A stretch of DNA of 64,000 bases from Porphyrobacter sp. (GCA_017744315.1 JAGIBN010000002.1:124001-188000); one strand, 5' to 3'. Positions 34,163 through 43,499 are shown, counted from the first letter of the stretch. Made by a program: numbers and translations. Notes: generated from the sequence alone by a model not told the origin.

Positions 34163-35605
34163 CTAAGGGCCGACGTCCGAATTCGACGGCCTGAGGCGAT
34201 AGCTCTTGCTCGATTGATACCCGAGCGCAGTGGCTACGCGATCATTCCAGCCGTAGGGATCGGCGCGAACCTGGGGGGCGCCTGCATCGTCGAACAATAC
34301 GGTTTGGTAAAAAAGCCTGACCGGGATCTCGCGCGGTAGCGAAACGAAGCTTTCCTTGCCGGTCGCCCGAGCGCGTTGCCATTGATCGGTAATACCTTCG
34401 TCTCTGGCCAACATCTCAGCAAATCCGACGGCGTCTTCCACTCGAACGCAACCGTGGCTGCGCTGGCGCTGCACTTCGCCGAACAGCTGCTTGGCAGGGG
34501 TGTCGTGGAGATAAATCTGGTGGTCGTTCTTCATGTCGAACTTCACCAGTCCGAGAGAATTCTTCGGTCCCGATTGCTGAACGATCCAGCCATCTTTCCA
34601 GGTCATGTTGTTGCGGCGGAGATAGGCGGCGCCTTTCCCCTCGATCTCCTTGGTTTGAATCGATCGCGGTACCGTCCAGGTTGGATTGGCCACCAGCCGG
34701 TAGATCGGCGAGCCCAGTTGCGGCGTCTCCGTTTCGGGTGCGCCGACCACCACGCGCCGCGTGTCGGCTACCTTGCCGTCACGCCAGTAGGTAAGTCTTG
34801 CTGATGCAAGGTTGACGTCGATGCGAGTGGCCGGAGGGTTTCGTTCGAGCCAGCGCATGCGCTCCATTGCGACGCCGATCGCCCGGGCCTTCTCTGCGTC
34901 TGAGAGGTTCAGGATCTCAAGCGTTTCGGTGCCAATGACGCCATCGGGTTCAATGCCGTAGTCAGCCTGCATCAGCTGGACCGCGCGTGCCGTAATCGGG
35001 TCATAACGCTCGCTTGGATCGGTTCGCTCAAGGTAGTCCGATGCGCGGAGTTGGCGCTTGATAGCCGGGATCCGCGGGTCGCTGGCGCCGGGCTTGAGCG
35101 GTTCGGGCGGGGGTGGAATGACGGCGGCCCCAGCACCTCCGGCTTTCCGCAACGTAAGGTAGGCTGCGGACAGCTTGCGATAGCTGTCATCTTGCGGAGC
35201 AAGACTCTCTAGCCATTTCGCGACGTCGCCATCGGCCAGGGCTTTGGCCAAGCCTACCCGTAGATCTGGGGCAGGGCGAGGTACGGTGTAGATCGAGAAC
35301 ACCTTGTTCGGGTCGGTTGCCCCCTGCGCCAGGGCGGCGGCATAGTGCAGAGCGCTTCGTGTGAGCCCTTCCTGGCCATCGGAGCTGTCAGGCGTGCCTT
35401 CCACCGTAAAGCGTATGCCATCGAGGCCGTGAGCCGCACGCCTGTCGATAGCTTCTCGCAACTGGCGCGCTGCGGCGTCGTTCCAGACGAGGCGTAGCTC
35501 GTCAGGATTTGCGCTCGATGGCTGGGAGTTCCTCGATAATCCGTCGCAGCTGGCAAGTGTGAATGACAGTACTAACAGCGAATGGGCAATCACACCTCTG
35601 CGCAC
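34163..35605 (-). CDS. Lipoprotein L,D-transpeptidase (YcbB/LdtD-like)
   Basis: The 480-aa protein has a lipoprotein signal (lipobox LASC), an N-terminal scaffold, a peptidoglycan-binding segment around residues 215-240 (DYGIEPDGVIGTETLEI) and a YkuD catalytic domain with SHGCVRV, the cysteine nucleophile, preceded by a conserved His. YcbB-type enzymes make 3-3 crosslinks between diaminopimelate residues. The neighbouring minus-strand gene is another transpeptidase-family protein, 106 bases away. Confidence 0.88.
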   Translation of the reverse strand: MRRGVIAHSLLVLSFTLASCDGLSRNSQPSSANPDELRLVWNDAAARQLREAIDRRAAHGLDGIRFTVEGTPDSSDGQEGLTRSALHYAAALAQGATDPNKVFSIYTVPRPAPDLRVGLAKALADGDVAKWLESLAPQDDSYRKLSAAYLTLRKAGGAGAAVIPPPPEPLKPGASDPRIPAIKRQLRASDYLERTDPSERYDPITARAVQLMQADYGIEPDGVIGTETLEILNLSDAEKARAIGVAMERMRWLERNPPATRIDVNLASARLTYWRDGKVADTRRVVVGAPETETPQLGSPIYRLVANPTWTVPRSIQTKEIEGKGAAYLRRNNMTWKDGWIVQQSGPKNSLGLVKFDMKNDHQIYLHDTPAKQLFGEVQRQRSHGCVRVEDAVGFAEMLARDEGITDQWQRARATGKESFVSLPREIPVRLFYQTVLFDDAGAPQVRADPYGWNDRVATALGYQSSKSYRLRPSNSDVGP

Positions 35606-35711
35606 AGATATCTCCTTGCAAGATAGAGATAACCCCGGAGCGGCAGCACTGTTCCGACGCGACAGAGATGGGTGGGGTGTGGTTGTGGTAGAACTCCAGC
35701 AGAAGCCGAGC

Positions 35712-36398
35712 TCAGGCCCTCGCGGCGTAGATCATTCGGCCCTGTCCAAGATGCTCGAAGACATCCGCCAGAACTTTCTCGCCGACGGCAAAGCAGCCTT
35801 GGCTGCGTCCAAGCTTGCCGTGGGTGCGGAGCATGTCGGCATTGGCGTACCAGGCCCCGTGGATGACAATGGCGCGACCGAAGGCATTGTCGTTCGTGGA
35901 ATCCAGACCCGCTAGCCGTTGCGACTGGCCGTGTTTGCCCACGTAATAGTCGCCGCTCACGAAGGCCCCTTCGCTTGAAGCGTTGGAGCCGAAATCATTC
36001 GAAAAGCGCTGGACGAAGCCGGTGTGACCGGGATCTGATCCGGAACCGTGCGCGACGAGCAGCGATGGCGTCTTGCCGCCCCCGATGTCGACGAAATGAA
36101 ATCTCGGGGCGGAGGAGGGTGCCGAAAAGTCGATGATCGCCATGCGGTCTCGCCGCTTGATCTGACCGGAATGCCGTTCAAGCGCAGCAAGGGCGCGCCG
36201 GAACAATCCGGGGTCGAGCGAACCGTGAGGTTTCTCTGCCACGACCTTTTGGGCGACGGCGTACTCCTTCCCGGCCCCTTGTCGCTGAGGGGGGAGGAGC
36301 AAGCTGGTGGGCGACGAAGAGGTGAGCGCACCTGTGGCCATCGCCGCGCCTGAAATGATCAGGCTCCGCCTGCTGAGGCGGATGGGTTGGTCAGTCAT
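35712..36398 (-). CDS. Murein L,D-transpeptidase catalytic-domain protein with Tat-like signal
   Basis: The 228-aa protein starts with a twin-arginine-like leader (LSRRSLIISGAAMATGAL). It resembles the YkuD_2 family, with RAIVIHGAWYAN supplying the histidine and GRSQGCFAV the presumed nucleophilic cysteine, in place of SHGCxR. Members of this family are often annotated as L,D-transpeptidase-like proteins of unproven activity. It is transcribed in the same direction as the YcbB-like gene, and just upstream of it. Confidence 0.75.
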   Translation of the reverse strand: MTDQPIRLSRRSLIISGAAMATGALTSSSPTSLLLPPQRQGAGKEYAVAQKVVAEKPHGSLDPGLFRRALAALERHSGQIKRRDRMAIIDFSAPSSAPRFHFVDIGGGKTPSLLVAHGSGSDPGHTGFVQRFSNDFGSNASSEGAFVSGDYYVGKHGQSQRLAGLDSTNDNAFGRAIVIHGAWYANADMLRTHGKLGRSQGCFAVGEKVLADVFEHLGQGRMIYAARA

Positions 36399-36446
36399 GG
36401 GCTCGCATATAGGGTACTTTGGCTCTCTTTTGAAGAACAGCAGGGT

Positions 36447-38234
36447 TCAGATGGTCTTCCGAGATGAAGTAGTGTTCTGCGTTTCCTCTCGTGAGCGTGC
36501 TCGTTCAGACCCTCGGCGAACATCGCGAACCTTGAGCAGATCCTGGCGGGTGAGCAGGCCCTCGACGTGGTGGGTTACCGGATTGACGATCGGAATGCGT
36601 CCGACGCCAGTGTCGACCATCAAATCGGCGATCTTGCCGAGTGGATCCTCGGGCACACCGAAGGGCTGGGATGCATCCGACAGGACCTCAGCCAAAGTGG
36701 CCCCTTCCGGCGCGCCTTCGACTTGCCAACGCAATGCATCTGAACGGGAGACGAGTCCCGTGAGCTTCCCGTCATTGTCGATGACTGGGTAGCTGCGATG
36801 CTCTGCCTCGGTCGCAAAGAAGCCGACGGCCGCTGCGACGGGCATACAGCTCGGCAGCATCTTGGGCGCGGGGGTCATCACTTGGCGCACCTGCAGGAAG
36901 TCGAACGGATCTACCGTGTACTCCTGGAGAATGTGCCGTCCTCGCCGCGCTATCTTCTCGGTCAGAATGGAGCGGCGCATGATGAGGACGCTGACAGCGT
37001 AGGCCCCGACGGACGCGGCCATAGTCAGGGGTAGCATGGCAAAATCGCCGGTCAGCTCCACGGCGAAGAGCGTAGCAGTGAGAGGGGCCCGCATTGCTCC
37101 ACTCATCGTTCCTGCCATGCCCGCAAGCGCCCACAACGCGCTTCCGCCAGGCAGGAAATGCCCCACCAGAAATCCCAACGCGCCTCCAAGCAGCAGAAGT
37201 GGCGCAAGCACGCCACCCGAGGTCCCAGATCCGAGGGCAATTAACCAGACCACCGCCTTCACGAAAAGCAGGGAGAGAGCGACCCGCATCGTGAACGAAC
37301 CTTCAAGCAGCCCGCGAATGCTTTCATACCCTGCGCCGAGCACATGAGCGTCGATTAGCCCGCCAACACCAACGGCCACAGCTCCTACCGCGGGCCACCA
37401 CATCCAATGCAGCGGCAAGCGACCAAACAGGTCCTCGATCCGGTACAGCAGGGCAGACAGGAGCGAGGCCTGGCATCCGGCAAGCGCCCCCATGGTTAGG
37501 GCAATGGCGATGAGGCGAGCGTCGAGACTGACAGAGTGCTCGACCGGGAAGAGTGGGCCGCTGTCGATCAGCAGGGGGCGCCACAGCAACGAAACAAGGA
37601 CCGCGATGACAACAGGCACAAAGCTGCGTGGCTTCCACTCGAACAACAGCACCTCGAGCGCAAGAAGGATGGCCGCCATGGGTGTGCCGAAGATCGCGGT
37701 CATGCCCGCGGCCGCTCCGGCAACCAGCAGCGTCTTGCGTTCGGCGGCGCTGAGATGGAACAGCTGGGAGAACAGCGACCCGATTGCACCGCCGGTCATG
37801 ATGATCGGGCCCTCGGCCCCGAACGGCCCTCCGCTCCCGATCGAGATGGCGGAGGATAGTGGTTTCAGGATAGCGACTTTCGGCGAAAGGCGGCTCTCCC
37901 CGTAGAGGATTGCCTCGATTGCCTCGGGGATGCCGTGGCCCCTGATCTTTTCCGATCCGTAGCGTGCCATCAGGCCGATAATCAGGCTGCCGATGACCGG
38001 AACCGCTACGATTCCAATACCCCACGACGTGTCAGTGATTACCGAAGGTGCGTCGGACAGCCGGCCGAACCAGAAGAGATTGGTTGCGAAGGCGATCGCC
38101 TTGATGAGCATCCACGCGCCGAGTGCGCCACCTGTCCCAACGAAGGTGGCTGCGCCGGCGAGCATCAACATACGGCGATCGCTGGTGTGATCGCCGAGGG
38201 GGGGATGGGCAGACAGGGCTTCTGGGGGGACCAT
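36447..38234 (-). CDS. ClC-type chloride channel/transporter with C-terminal CBS pair
   Basis: The 595-aa protein has the ClC membrane core: GSGGPFGAEGPI (selectivity filter region with the gating glutamate), then GSGTSGGVLAPLLLLGG. Two CBS domains follow the core (VMTPAPKMLPSC... and VLSDASQPFGV... to GLLTRQDLLKV). CBS pairs usually sense nucleotides. It could be a Cl-/H+ exchanger or a channel; the sequence alone cannot say. Its upstream region faces the divergent MarR gene. Confidence 0.9.
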   Translation of the reverse strand: MVPPEALSAHPPLGDHTSDRRMLMLAGAATFVGTGGALGAWMLIKAIAFATNLFWFGRLSDAPSVITDTSWGIGIVAVPVIGSLIIGLMARYGSEKIRGHGIPEAIEAILYGESRLSPKVAILKPLSSAISIGSGGPFGAEGPIIMTGGAIGSLFSQLFHLSAAERKTLLVAGAAAGMTAIFGTPMAAILLALEVLLFEWKPRSFVPVVIAVLVSLLWRPLLIDSGPLFPVEHSVSLDARLIAIALTMGALAGCQASLLSALLYRIEDLFGRLPLHWMWWPAVGAVAVGVGGLIDAHVLGAGYESIRGLLEGSFTMRVALSLLFVKAVVWLIALGSGTSGGVLAPLLLLGGALGFLVGHFLPGGSALWALAGMAGTMSGAMRAPLTATLFAVELTGDFAMLPLTMAASVGAYAVSVLIMRRSILTEKIARRGRHILQEYTVDPFDFLQVRQVMTPAPKMLPSCMPVAAAVGFFATEAEHRSYPVIDNDGKLTGLVSRSDALRWQVEGAPEGATLAEVLSDASQPFGVPEDPLGKIADLMVDTGVGRIPIVNPVTHHVEGLLTRQDLLKVRDVRRGSERARSREETQNTTSSRKTI

Positions 38235-38320
38235 TCTAGTTAGCTCTTAAGGGTAGGCGACGGCGCCATTATGTCGTGTTACGATATTTATCAATGCCTG
38301 CACTCGTCCTAGGGAGGGCC

Positions 38321-38773
38321 ATGACTGCCGACCTGACCGAGGCCGATTACGGCGCCCTTGCTGACTTCCGTTTCTCACTGCGTCAGTTTCTGGCCTTCAG
38401 TGAAAAGAAGGCGGCGGAATGCGGGCTGACGCCGCAACAGCACCAGGCTCTGCTGGCGATCCGGGCGGCCCCCAAGGGCATGGCAACCGTGGGTTATGTG
38501 GCGGAGCGCCTGATCCTGAAGCCCCATAGCGCAACAGGTCTGGTTGACAGGCTCGAAGCACTCGGCCTGGTCAGCAGACAGCCGTCGATGAACGACCGTC
38601 GGCAAGCCCTTCTGAAGCTTAGCAAACATGCGCTTGCGATACTCGCTGCGCTTAGTGTCACTCACCGGGAAGAGATTTTGCGGGTCCGTCCGTTGCTGGT
38701 CCAATTGCTAAAGAGCCTGGAACACGATGAGGGACCCGTTCGTCTTTCAACCGTCGCCGAGACGGCGGCTTAG
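38321..38773 (+). CDS. MarR-family transcriptional regulator
   Basis: The 150-aa protein has a winged-helix MarR domain (AERLILKPHSATGLVDRLEALGLVSRQPSMNDRRQALLKLS) with the wing motif DRR. MarR proteins bind palindromes and release on ligand or oxidation. The start at 38321 has AGGGAGGG before it; an in-frame ATG 15 codons upstream is less well placed. It is divergent from the ClC gene with 86 bases between, so it may control that gene and itself. TGTTACGATATTTATCA there is a weak dyad only. Confidence 0.88.
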   Translation: MTADLTEADYGALADFRFSLRQFLAFSEKKAAECGLTPQQHQALLAIRAAPKGMATVGYVAERLILKPHSATGLVDRLEALGLVSRQPSMNDRRQALLKLSKHALAILAALSVTHREEILRVRPLLVQLLKSLEHDEGPVRLSTVAETAA

Positions 38774-38790
38774 GACAACGCGATAGCGAC

Positions 38791-40086
38791 ATGACTCCCC
38801 TGCACCTCGATCCGCTTGAATCTGAAGGCAATCAAGCCAGCACCGAGGCGGAGGATGCCCCGGAAATCTGCTGTCAGTATTGTCGTTCACCGTTGCGAAC
38901 CAAATGGGCCGACCTCGGCGCGCAGCCGCTTGCGAATGATTATATGCCAAGCCGGGCAGCGGCGCGCGCTGAGCCCACGTACCCGCTTCACGCGCGCTTC
39001 TGCGACAACTGTTTCCTGGTGCAGGTTGACCGTGTCGTCCCACCGGAAACGATCTTCGGCGATTATCCCTATTTCTCGTCCAATTCCGCGAGCTGGCTCG
39101 ACCATTGCGAGCGCTATGCCGCCAAGATGATCGAGCGTTTCTCACTCGGATCAAATGATCTGGTGGTCGAGATCGCCAGCAACGACGGATATCTCCTTCA
39201 GTACTTCATGCGATCGGGTGTCCCGGTTCTTGGTATCGAACCGGCGGCCAATGTCGCCTTGGCGGCCATCAAGGCGGGCATTCCAACCGAGGTGCTGTTT
39301 TTTGGAGAGCAAACGGCCAGGCAGTTAGTGGCCGGGGGACTGGCTGCAGACCACCTCAGTGCGAAGAATGTCCTCGCCCATGTTCCCGACATCGGCGACT
39401 TTGCGAGGGGCGTGGCAACGATCCTCAAGCCCGAAGCGGTCTTCACGGTAGAATTTCCGCACCTCCTTCGAACGATCGAAGGTTTGCAGTTCGATCAGAT
39501 TTATCACGAGCATTTCAGCTACCTTTCGCTCCTCGCTGTCTCGCGCATCCTGAGCGACCAAGGCCTGCGGGTTTTCGACGTGGAGCAACTCGAGACGCAC
39601 GGCGGATCGCTGCGGGTCTACGCGTGCCATGACGGGGCCCATCACGAGACGACCTCGTCGGTGCAGGACATGCTCGATGCGGAGCGGGCTGCGCAGCTTG
39701 ATCGGCCTGAGGGCTATCACGGTTTCGAAGCCAGGATGCAGCAGGTGCGCGGCGAATTTCTCGCATTCCTTGAGCACGCTCATCAGACCGGAAAAGTCGT
39801 GGCTGGCTACGGCGCGGCAGCCAAGGGCAACACGTTCCTGAACTACTGTGGGCTGGCTGCGGCATCGCTGCCGTTCATCGTTGATCGCAGCCCAGCCAAG
39901 GTCGGTCGCTTCATGCCGGGAAGCGGTGTGAAGATCTTGGACGTACAGGCGATCGACGAAGTTCAACCCGACTACCTGTTGGTTCTGTCATGGAATTTGC
40001 GCCAGGAAATCATGTCGCAAATGGCCTCCATTTCGGATTGGGGCGGCAAATTCGTAACCGCAATCCCCTACCTGCAGATCTTCTGA
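38791..40086 (+). CDS. SAM-dependent sugar methyltransferase with zinc-binding N-terminus
   Basis: The 431-aa protein has the NDP-sugar methyltransferase layout. It starts with a zinc-binding region (CCQYCRSPL...CDNCF), then a SAM-binding core (LVVEIASNDGYLLQYF, a variant of the GxGxG motif) and a C-terminal domain with GYGAAAKGNTFLNYC and ILDVQAIDEVQPDYLLVLSWNLRQEI. Such enzymes C-methylate deoxysugar nucleotides, or are found in sugar or lipid modification clusters. It follows the MarR gene by 17 bases and precedes a glycosyltransferase, so a role in glycan decoration is plausible. Confidence 0.85.
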   Translation: MTPLHLDPLESEGNQASTEAEDAPEICCQYCRSPLRTKWADLGAQPLANDYMPSRAAARAEPTYPLHARFCDNCFLVQVDRVVPPETIFGDYPYFSSNSASWLDHCERYAAKMIERFSLGSNDLVVEIASNDGYLLQYFMRSGVPVLGIEPAANVALAAIKAGIPTEVLFFGEQTARQLVAGGLAADHLSAKNVLAHVPDIGDFARGVATILKPEAVFTVEFPHLLRTIEGLQFDQIYHEHFSYLSLLAVSRILSDQGLRVFDVEQLETHGGSLRVYACHDGAHHETTSSVQDMLDAERAAQLDRPEGYHGFEARMQQVRGEFLAFLEHAHQTGKVVAGYGAAAKGNTFLNYCGLAAASLPFIVDRSPAKVGRFMPGSGVKILDVQAIDEVQPDYLLVLSWNLRQEIMSQMASISDWGGKFVTAIPYLQIF

Positions 40087-40218
40087 TTTGCAGATCAGAC
40101 GTGGCCGAAGCTTTTGATTTTTCGCCGGCCGAACGTCCGCGAATGATCGCCGGTTCTTGCGCCCTCCCTCTCATCATGTTCTCTTCGCCAGTGTGACTGA
40201 CTTCATCGGAGTTACGCG

Positions 40219-41196
40219 ATGCCTGTGATCACCGTCGTCTCGCCGTGTTACCAGGAAGAGGACAATGTCGAGATCTGTTATGAGACGGTGAAGCGGATTT
40301 TCGAAGAACAGCTTCCCGGCTACACCAGAGAGCATATCTTCGCAGACAACGCGTCGACCGATCAGACGGTCGAGAAGCTACGCCACATCGCCCAATCCGA
40401 TCCAAGCGTAAAGGTGATCGTGAACGCGCGGAACTTCGGCCTATTTCGATCTACCTTCAACGCTTTGCGCTATGCGACGGGTGATGCGATCCTGCTGATG
40501 CTCCCGGTCGATCTGCAGGATCCGCCCCAAATGCTCCCCGAGTTCGTCAAGCTGTGGGAGCAGGGATATCAGGTTGTCGCCGGCGCCCGGCTCGAACGCC
40601 AGGAAGGTGCGATCATGCGCGCCTGCCGGCGACTGTTCTACACGATCGTCAACAAGCTGGCCGATTTCGAGATTCCCGAGAATGTCGGGGAGTTCCAGCT
40701 AGTCGACCGCAAGGTCCTGGACGCCGTGATCAGCCACGAGGATCAATATCCCTACATCCGCGGTCTCGTCGCTTCGGTGGGCTTCCGCCGCGTAATCGTG
40801 CCTTACACCTGGGTGACGCGAGAGCGCGGCAAATCGAAGCTGCGCCTCTGGACTTTGATCGACCAGGCGTTGAACGGGATATTCGCCTTCACCAGCGCGC
40901 CGATGCGCGCTGCAACCCTAGCGGGCTTTGCCCTTTCGGCGCTTTGTGTCGCGTATGCCCTTGTGATGGTCGCAGCCTATTTTCTGCTGCCGAACGCCGC
41001 GCCGCGCGGAATTACGACTTTGCTCGTTTCGCTGTTCTTTCTCTCAGGGGTGCAGATCGCCTTCATTGGCATGCTCGGCGAGTACGTAACGGCAATCCAC
41101 GCGCAAGTTCGCCGCGGTCGGGTCGTGACCGAGCAGGAACGGATTAACGTAGAAAGCGAGGAAGACGGTGCGCGGTCCCGGAGGGAAGCGAGGTAA
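40219..41196 (+). CDS. GtrB/DPM1-like family 2 glycosyltransferase
   Basis: The 325-aa protein has a GT-A catalytic domain with the start ITVVSPCYQEEDNVE and LPVDLQDPP (acidic metal site), and two C-terminal membrane spans (about residues 235-255 and 265-290). This fits polyprenyl-phosphate sugar transferases (GtrB, ArnC, DPM1), which load a sugar on undecaprenyl phosphate. It lies 132 bases after the sugar methyltransferase and may act with it. It ends five bases before the convergent response-regulator gene. Confidence 0.88.
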   Translation: MPVITVVSPCYQEEDNVEICYETVKRIFEEQLPGYTREHIFADNASTDQTVEKLRHIAQSDPSVKVIVNARNFGLFRSTFNALRYATGDAILLMLPVDLQDPPQMLPEFVKLWEQGYQVVAGARLERQEGAIMRACRRLFYTIVNKLADFEIPENVGEFQLVDRKVLDAVISHEDQYPYIRGLVASVGFRRVIVPYTWVTRERGKSKLRLWTLIDQALNGIFAFTSAPMRAATLAGFALSALCVAYALVMVAAYFLLPNAAPRGITTLLVSLFFLSGVQIAFIGMLGEYVTAIHAQVRRGRVVTEQERINVESEEDGARSRREAR

Positions 41197-41201
41197 GTCG
41201 T

Positions 41202-41942
41202 TCAGGCGATGATTAGGTCATTCCGCACGGCATAGCGCACCAAGTCAGCGGTTGAAGTCAGGCCTAACTTTGTCATCGCATTCGTACGATACACGTTCAG
41301 GGTGACTTTGCTGATCTCGAGGCGCTGCGAGATTTCGTCGTACGTGTTGCCTTCGGCGATCAGCAAAACGACTTCATGCTCGCGGCGGGTCAAGCTGGGC
41401 GTGCACTTTCTTCGAGTGGCGTAGTACCAGGCATCGGCCAGGCCTGGACTGACATAGCGCCGTCGAACGGATGCGGCGTCGAGTGCCGCAAGGAGGTGAT
41501 TTTCGAGCTCGGACTTGAGCACCAGCCCCAACACCCCGATTTCAATGGCCTCATGGATCACGCTTTCCAAGTTAAATGAGAGGAACAGCACGATCTCCAA
41601 TCGTGGAAACGCCTCCTTCATTTGCCTGGCCAGAGAGAGCCCCCTCGCTCTCGGATGCGAGCAATCAATCACCACCAGGTCGGGATTGGTTTGACGCGCT
41701 GCTTCGAGCGCGTCAGGGCCACCTACGGGTTCGCCTGCGACCTCGTAATGCCGATCTTCCGCGATCAGGCTCTGCATGCCATGACGAACGAGCACGTGAT
41801 CCTCTGCAAGAAGGACGCGGGTTTTGGTGAGATCAGCAGCCCGCGCTGTGTCCAAATCTCTCGACAGCAGGCTTTCGCAGTCCAGTTGTGAGAAACTCGC
41901 GTTCATCGCTGCAGGAGAGGGTCTGTTGACGTGCGGCTCCAT
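41202..41942 (-). CDS. NarL/FixJ-type response regulator
   Basis: The 246-aa protein has a receiver domain with an acidic pair (LLAEDHVLVRHG), a phospho-acceptor aspartate (LVVIDCSHPRARG) and the conserved Lys (LVLKSE). A LuxR-type HTH follows (SLTRREHEVVLLIAEGNTYDEISQRLEISKVTLNVYRTNAMTKLGLTS). The acceptor motif reads DCSHPRA rather than the usual DxxMPG. The ATG at 41942 is preferred because GGAG lies eight bases upstream. No histidine kinase gene is adjacent. It is divergent from a PLDc_N gene and may control it. Confidence 0.88.
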   Translation of the reverse strand: MEPHVNRPSPAAMNASFSQLDCESLLSRDLDTARAADLTKTRVLLAEDHVLVRHGMQSLIAEDRHYEVAGEPVGGPDALEAARQTNPDLVVIDCSHPRARGLSLARQMKEAFPRLEIVLFLSFNLESVIHEAIEIGVLGLVLKSELENHLLAALDAASVRRRYVSPGLADAWYYATRRKCTPSLTRREHEVVLLIAEGNTYDEISQRLEISKVTLNVYRTNAMTKLGLTSTADLVRYAVRNDLIIA

Positions 41943-42043
41943 CGGAATTCTCCGTTGACCCAGGACTTTGCTTATCCAGTGCTGCGCCAACAGGGCATCG
42001 GGGCAAACCCTGGGCTACCTGCATGATGGGACCCGAGCTCAGA

Positions 42044-42125
42044 TATCATCGGTACTACCTGGCTTTCAGTCGGTAGATCCCGTCCGACAGAGCGCCGTTC
42101 ATTACTCGGGTTTATACCGATGATA
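42044..42125. promoter_or_regulatory. Inverted repeat in the response regulator / PLDc_N divergent region
   Basis: TATCATCGGTA (42044-42054) and TACCGATGATA (42115-42125) form a perfect 11-bp inverted repeat separated by 60 bases, in the 235-base divergent gap. A further GGTAGATCC motif lies between the arms. It could be an operator for the adjacent regulator, bound at both ends, or an RNA hairpin. The palindrome is clear; the function is inferred. Confidence 0.45.
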
Positions 42126-42177
42126 GTTCGGTGTGCTTCACGATATTCTGTGTCGCATTAGTCGAAGGGGCAATCTG

Positions 42178-42546
42178 ATGTGGCAAAATGTGTGGTCATT
42201 TCTCCTAAGCGTCACCATCATCTTTGCATTCGTCATGTGGTTCTGGCTGTTGATTACGGTCATTGGTGACCTGATCCGCCGCGGGGATGCTGGCGGTTTC
42301 AAAAAGGTGCTGTGGGTCATCCTGCTATTCATCACGCCCTTCCTAGGAGTGTTTCTCTATCTACTCACTCAGTCGCGCGGCATGGCGGAGCGCAACGATA
42401 TTCAGAGAAGCCAGGCTCGTGCCGAACTGCGCGACTTTGTCGGCTACAGTCGGGCGGACGAGTTGGAAAAGCTGGAGAAGCTCAAGGCTTCAGGCGTGAT
42501 CAATCCGGACGAATTCACCAAGCTCCGAGCCCAGGTACTGACGTAA
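42178..42546 (+). CDS. PLDc_N-type membrane protein with SHOCT-like tail
   Basis: The 122-aa protein has two membrane spans (about residues 5-28 and 44-64) matching the PLDc_N domain (VMWFWLLITVIGDLIRR, WVILLFITPFLGVFLYL). A soluble C-terminal part ends LEKLEKLKASGVINPDEFTKLRAQVL, the SHOCT-type short helical repeat. The function of such proteins is unknown. GGGGCAA lies upstream of the ATG at 42178. The divergent promoter region with the inverted repeat is directly upstream. Confidence 0.75.
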   Translation: MWQNVWSFLLSVTIIFAFVMWFWLLITVIGDLIRRGDAGGFKKVLWVILLFITPFLGVFLYLLTQSRGMAERNDIQRSQARAELRDFVGYSRADELEKLEKLKASGVINPDEFTKLRAQVLT

Positions 42547-42600
42547 CGAACCTTCAGTCGTGACCGGCTAGGCCGGGCCAGAGACACGAGGCGGCATGTC

Positions 42601-43458
42601 GTGAAACGTCTCAGGATCAGCCATAAGACCGAGTACCTCTACAACGAGCCGGTCTCCTTCGGGCCGCATCGCATCATGATGCGTCCACGCGAGGGGCACG
42701 ATATCCGTATTCTCGACGGTCGCCTCGAAGTTGAGCCGGAAGCGACCGTGCGCTGGATGCGCGACATCTACAATAACTCGATCGCTATTCTGACGTTTGC
42801 GGAACCTTCTAACAGGTTGAGCATCCTGGGCGAGGCGGAGATCGACTATCTCCGTGACAGCCCGATCGAATGCCTGATCGAGCCATATGCCCGTCATTTT
42901 CCGTTCCAGTATGCGCCTGAAGAGCAGATTGAGCTGATCCAGTATCGTCTGCCGAGCTATCCCTACGATGGCGCAAGGCTGCATGGTTGGCTCGAAGACC
43001 TCTACCGACACGGCAGTGGCAAGGTGATGGAGACCTTCGACTTGCTCGGACTGCTCAACACCCACATCTACAAGTCGTTCGTGTACGCGAACCGTGATGA
43101 GCATGGAACGCAGGCGCCCTGTGAAACGCTTTCACTCGGCACTGGGTCGTGCCGGGACTTTGCAGTGCTGATGATGGAAGCGGCACGCTACTGGGGCTTC
43201 GGCGCGCGCTTTGTCACCGGATACATCCAACTGAGCGAAGGTCAGCACGGCGCCACGCACGCTTGGACAGAAGTCTACATACCCGGAGCTGGTTGGCACG
43301 GCTTTGATCCGACCAACAACAAGATGGTGGGGAGCGAGCACATCCCGGTGGCGGTGGCGCGCGGGCAGGAAAAAGCTTGCCCGGTTTCCGGCGCATGGCA
43401 AGGGCCGGCCAATGCCTTCAATCGGATGGAGGTCTCGGTCCACACCAGCGCGATGTAG
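42601..43458 (+). CDS. Transglutaminase-like protease-fold protein
   Basis: The 285-aa protein starts at GTG with the N-terminal bacterial transglutaminase-like domain (KRLRISHKTEYLYNEPVSFGPHRIMMRPREG). The core contains the catalytic triad: Cys in GTGSCRDFAVLM, His in THAWTEV and Asp in FDPTNN. Such proteins may act as peptidases or crosslinkers, often in cell-envelope or peptide-processing roles. No signal peptide is seen, so it is probably cytosolic. The substrate is unknown. It lies 54 bases after the PLDc_N gene. Confidence 0.85.
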   Translation: MKRLRISHKTEYLYNEPVSFGPHRIMMRPREGHDIRILDGRLEVEPEATVRWMRDIYNNSIAILTFAEPSNRLSILGEAEIDYLRDSPIECLIEPYARHFPFQYAPEEQIELIQYRLPSYPYDGARLHGWLEDLYRHGSGKVMETFDLLGLLNTHIYKSFVYANRDEHGTQAPCETLSLGTGSCRDFAVLMMEAARYWGFGARFVTGYIQLSEGQHGATHAWTEVYIPGAGWHGFDPTNNKMVGSEHIPVAVARGQEKACPVSGAWQGPANAFNRMEVSVHTSAM

Positions 43459-43499
43459 TTGGCTTGACGACCTAGCGCGGTTTCGAGCGACCGCGGCTC

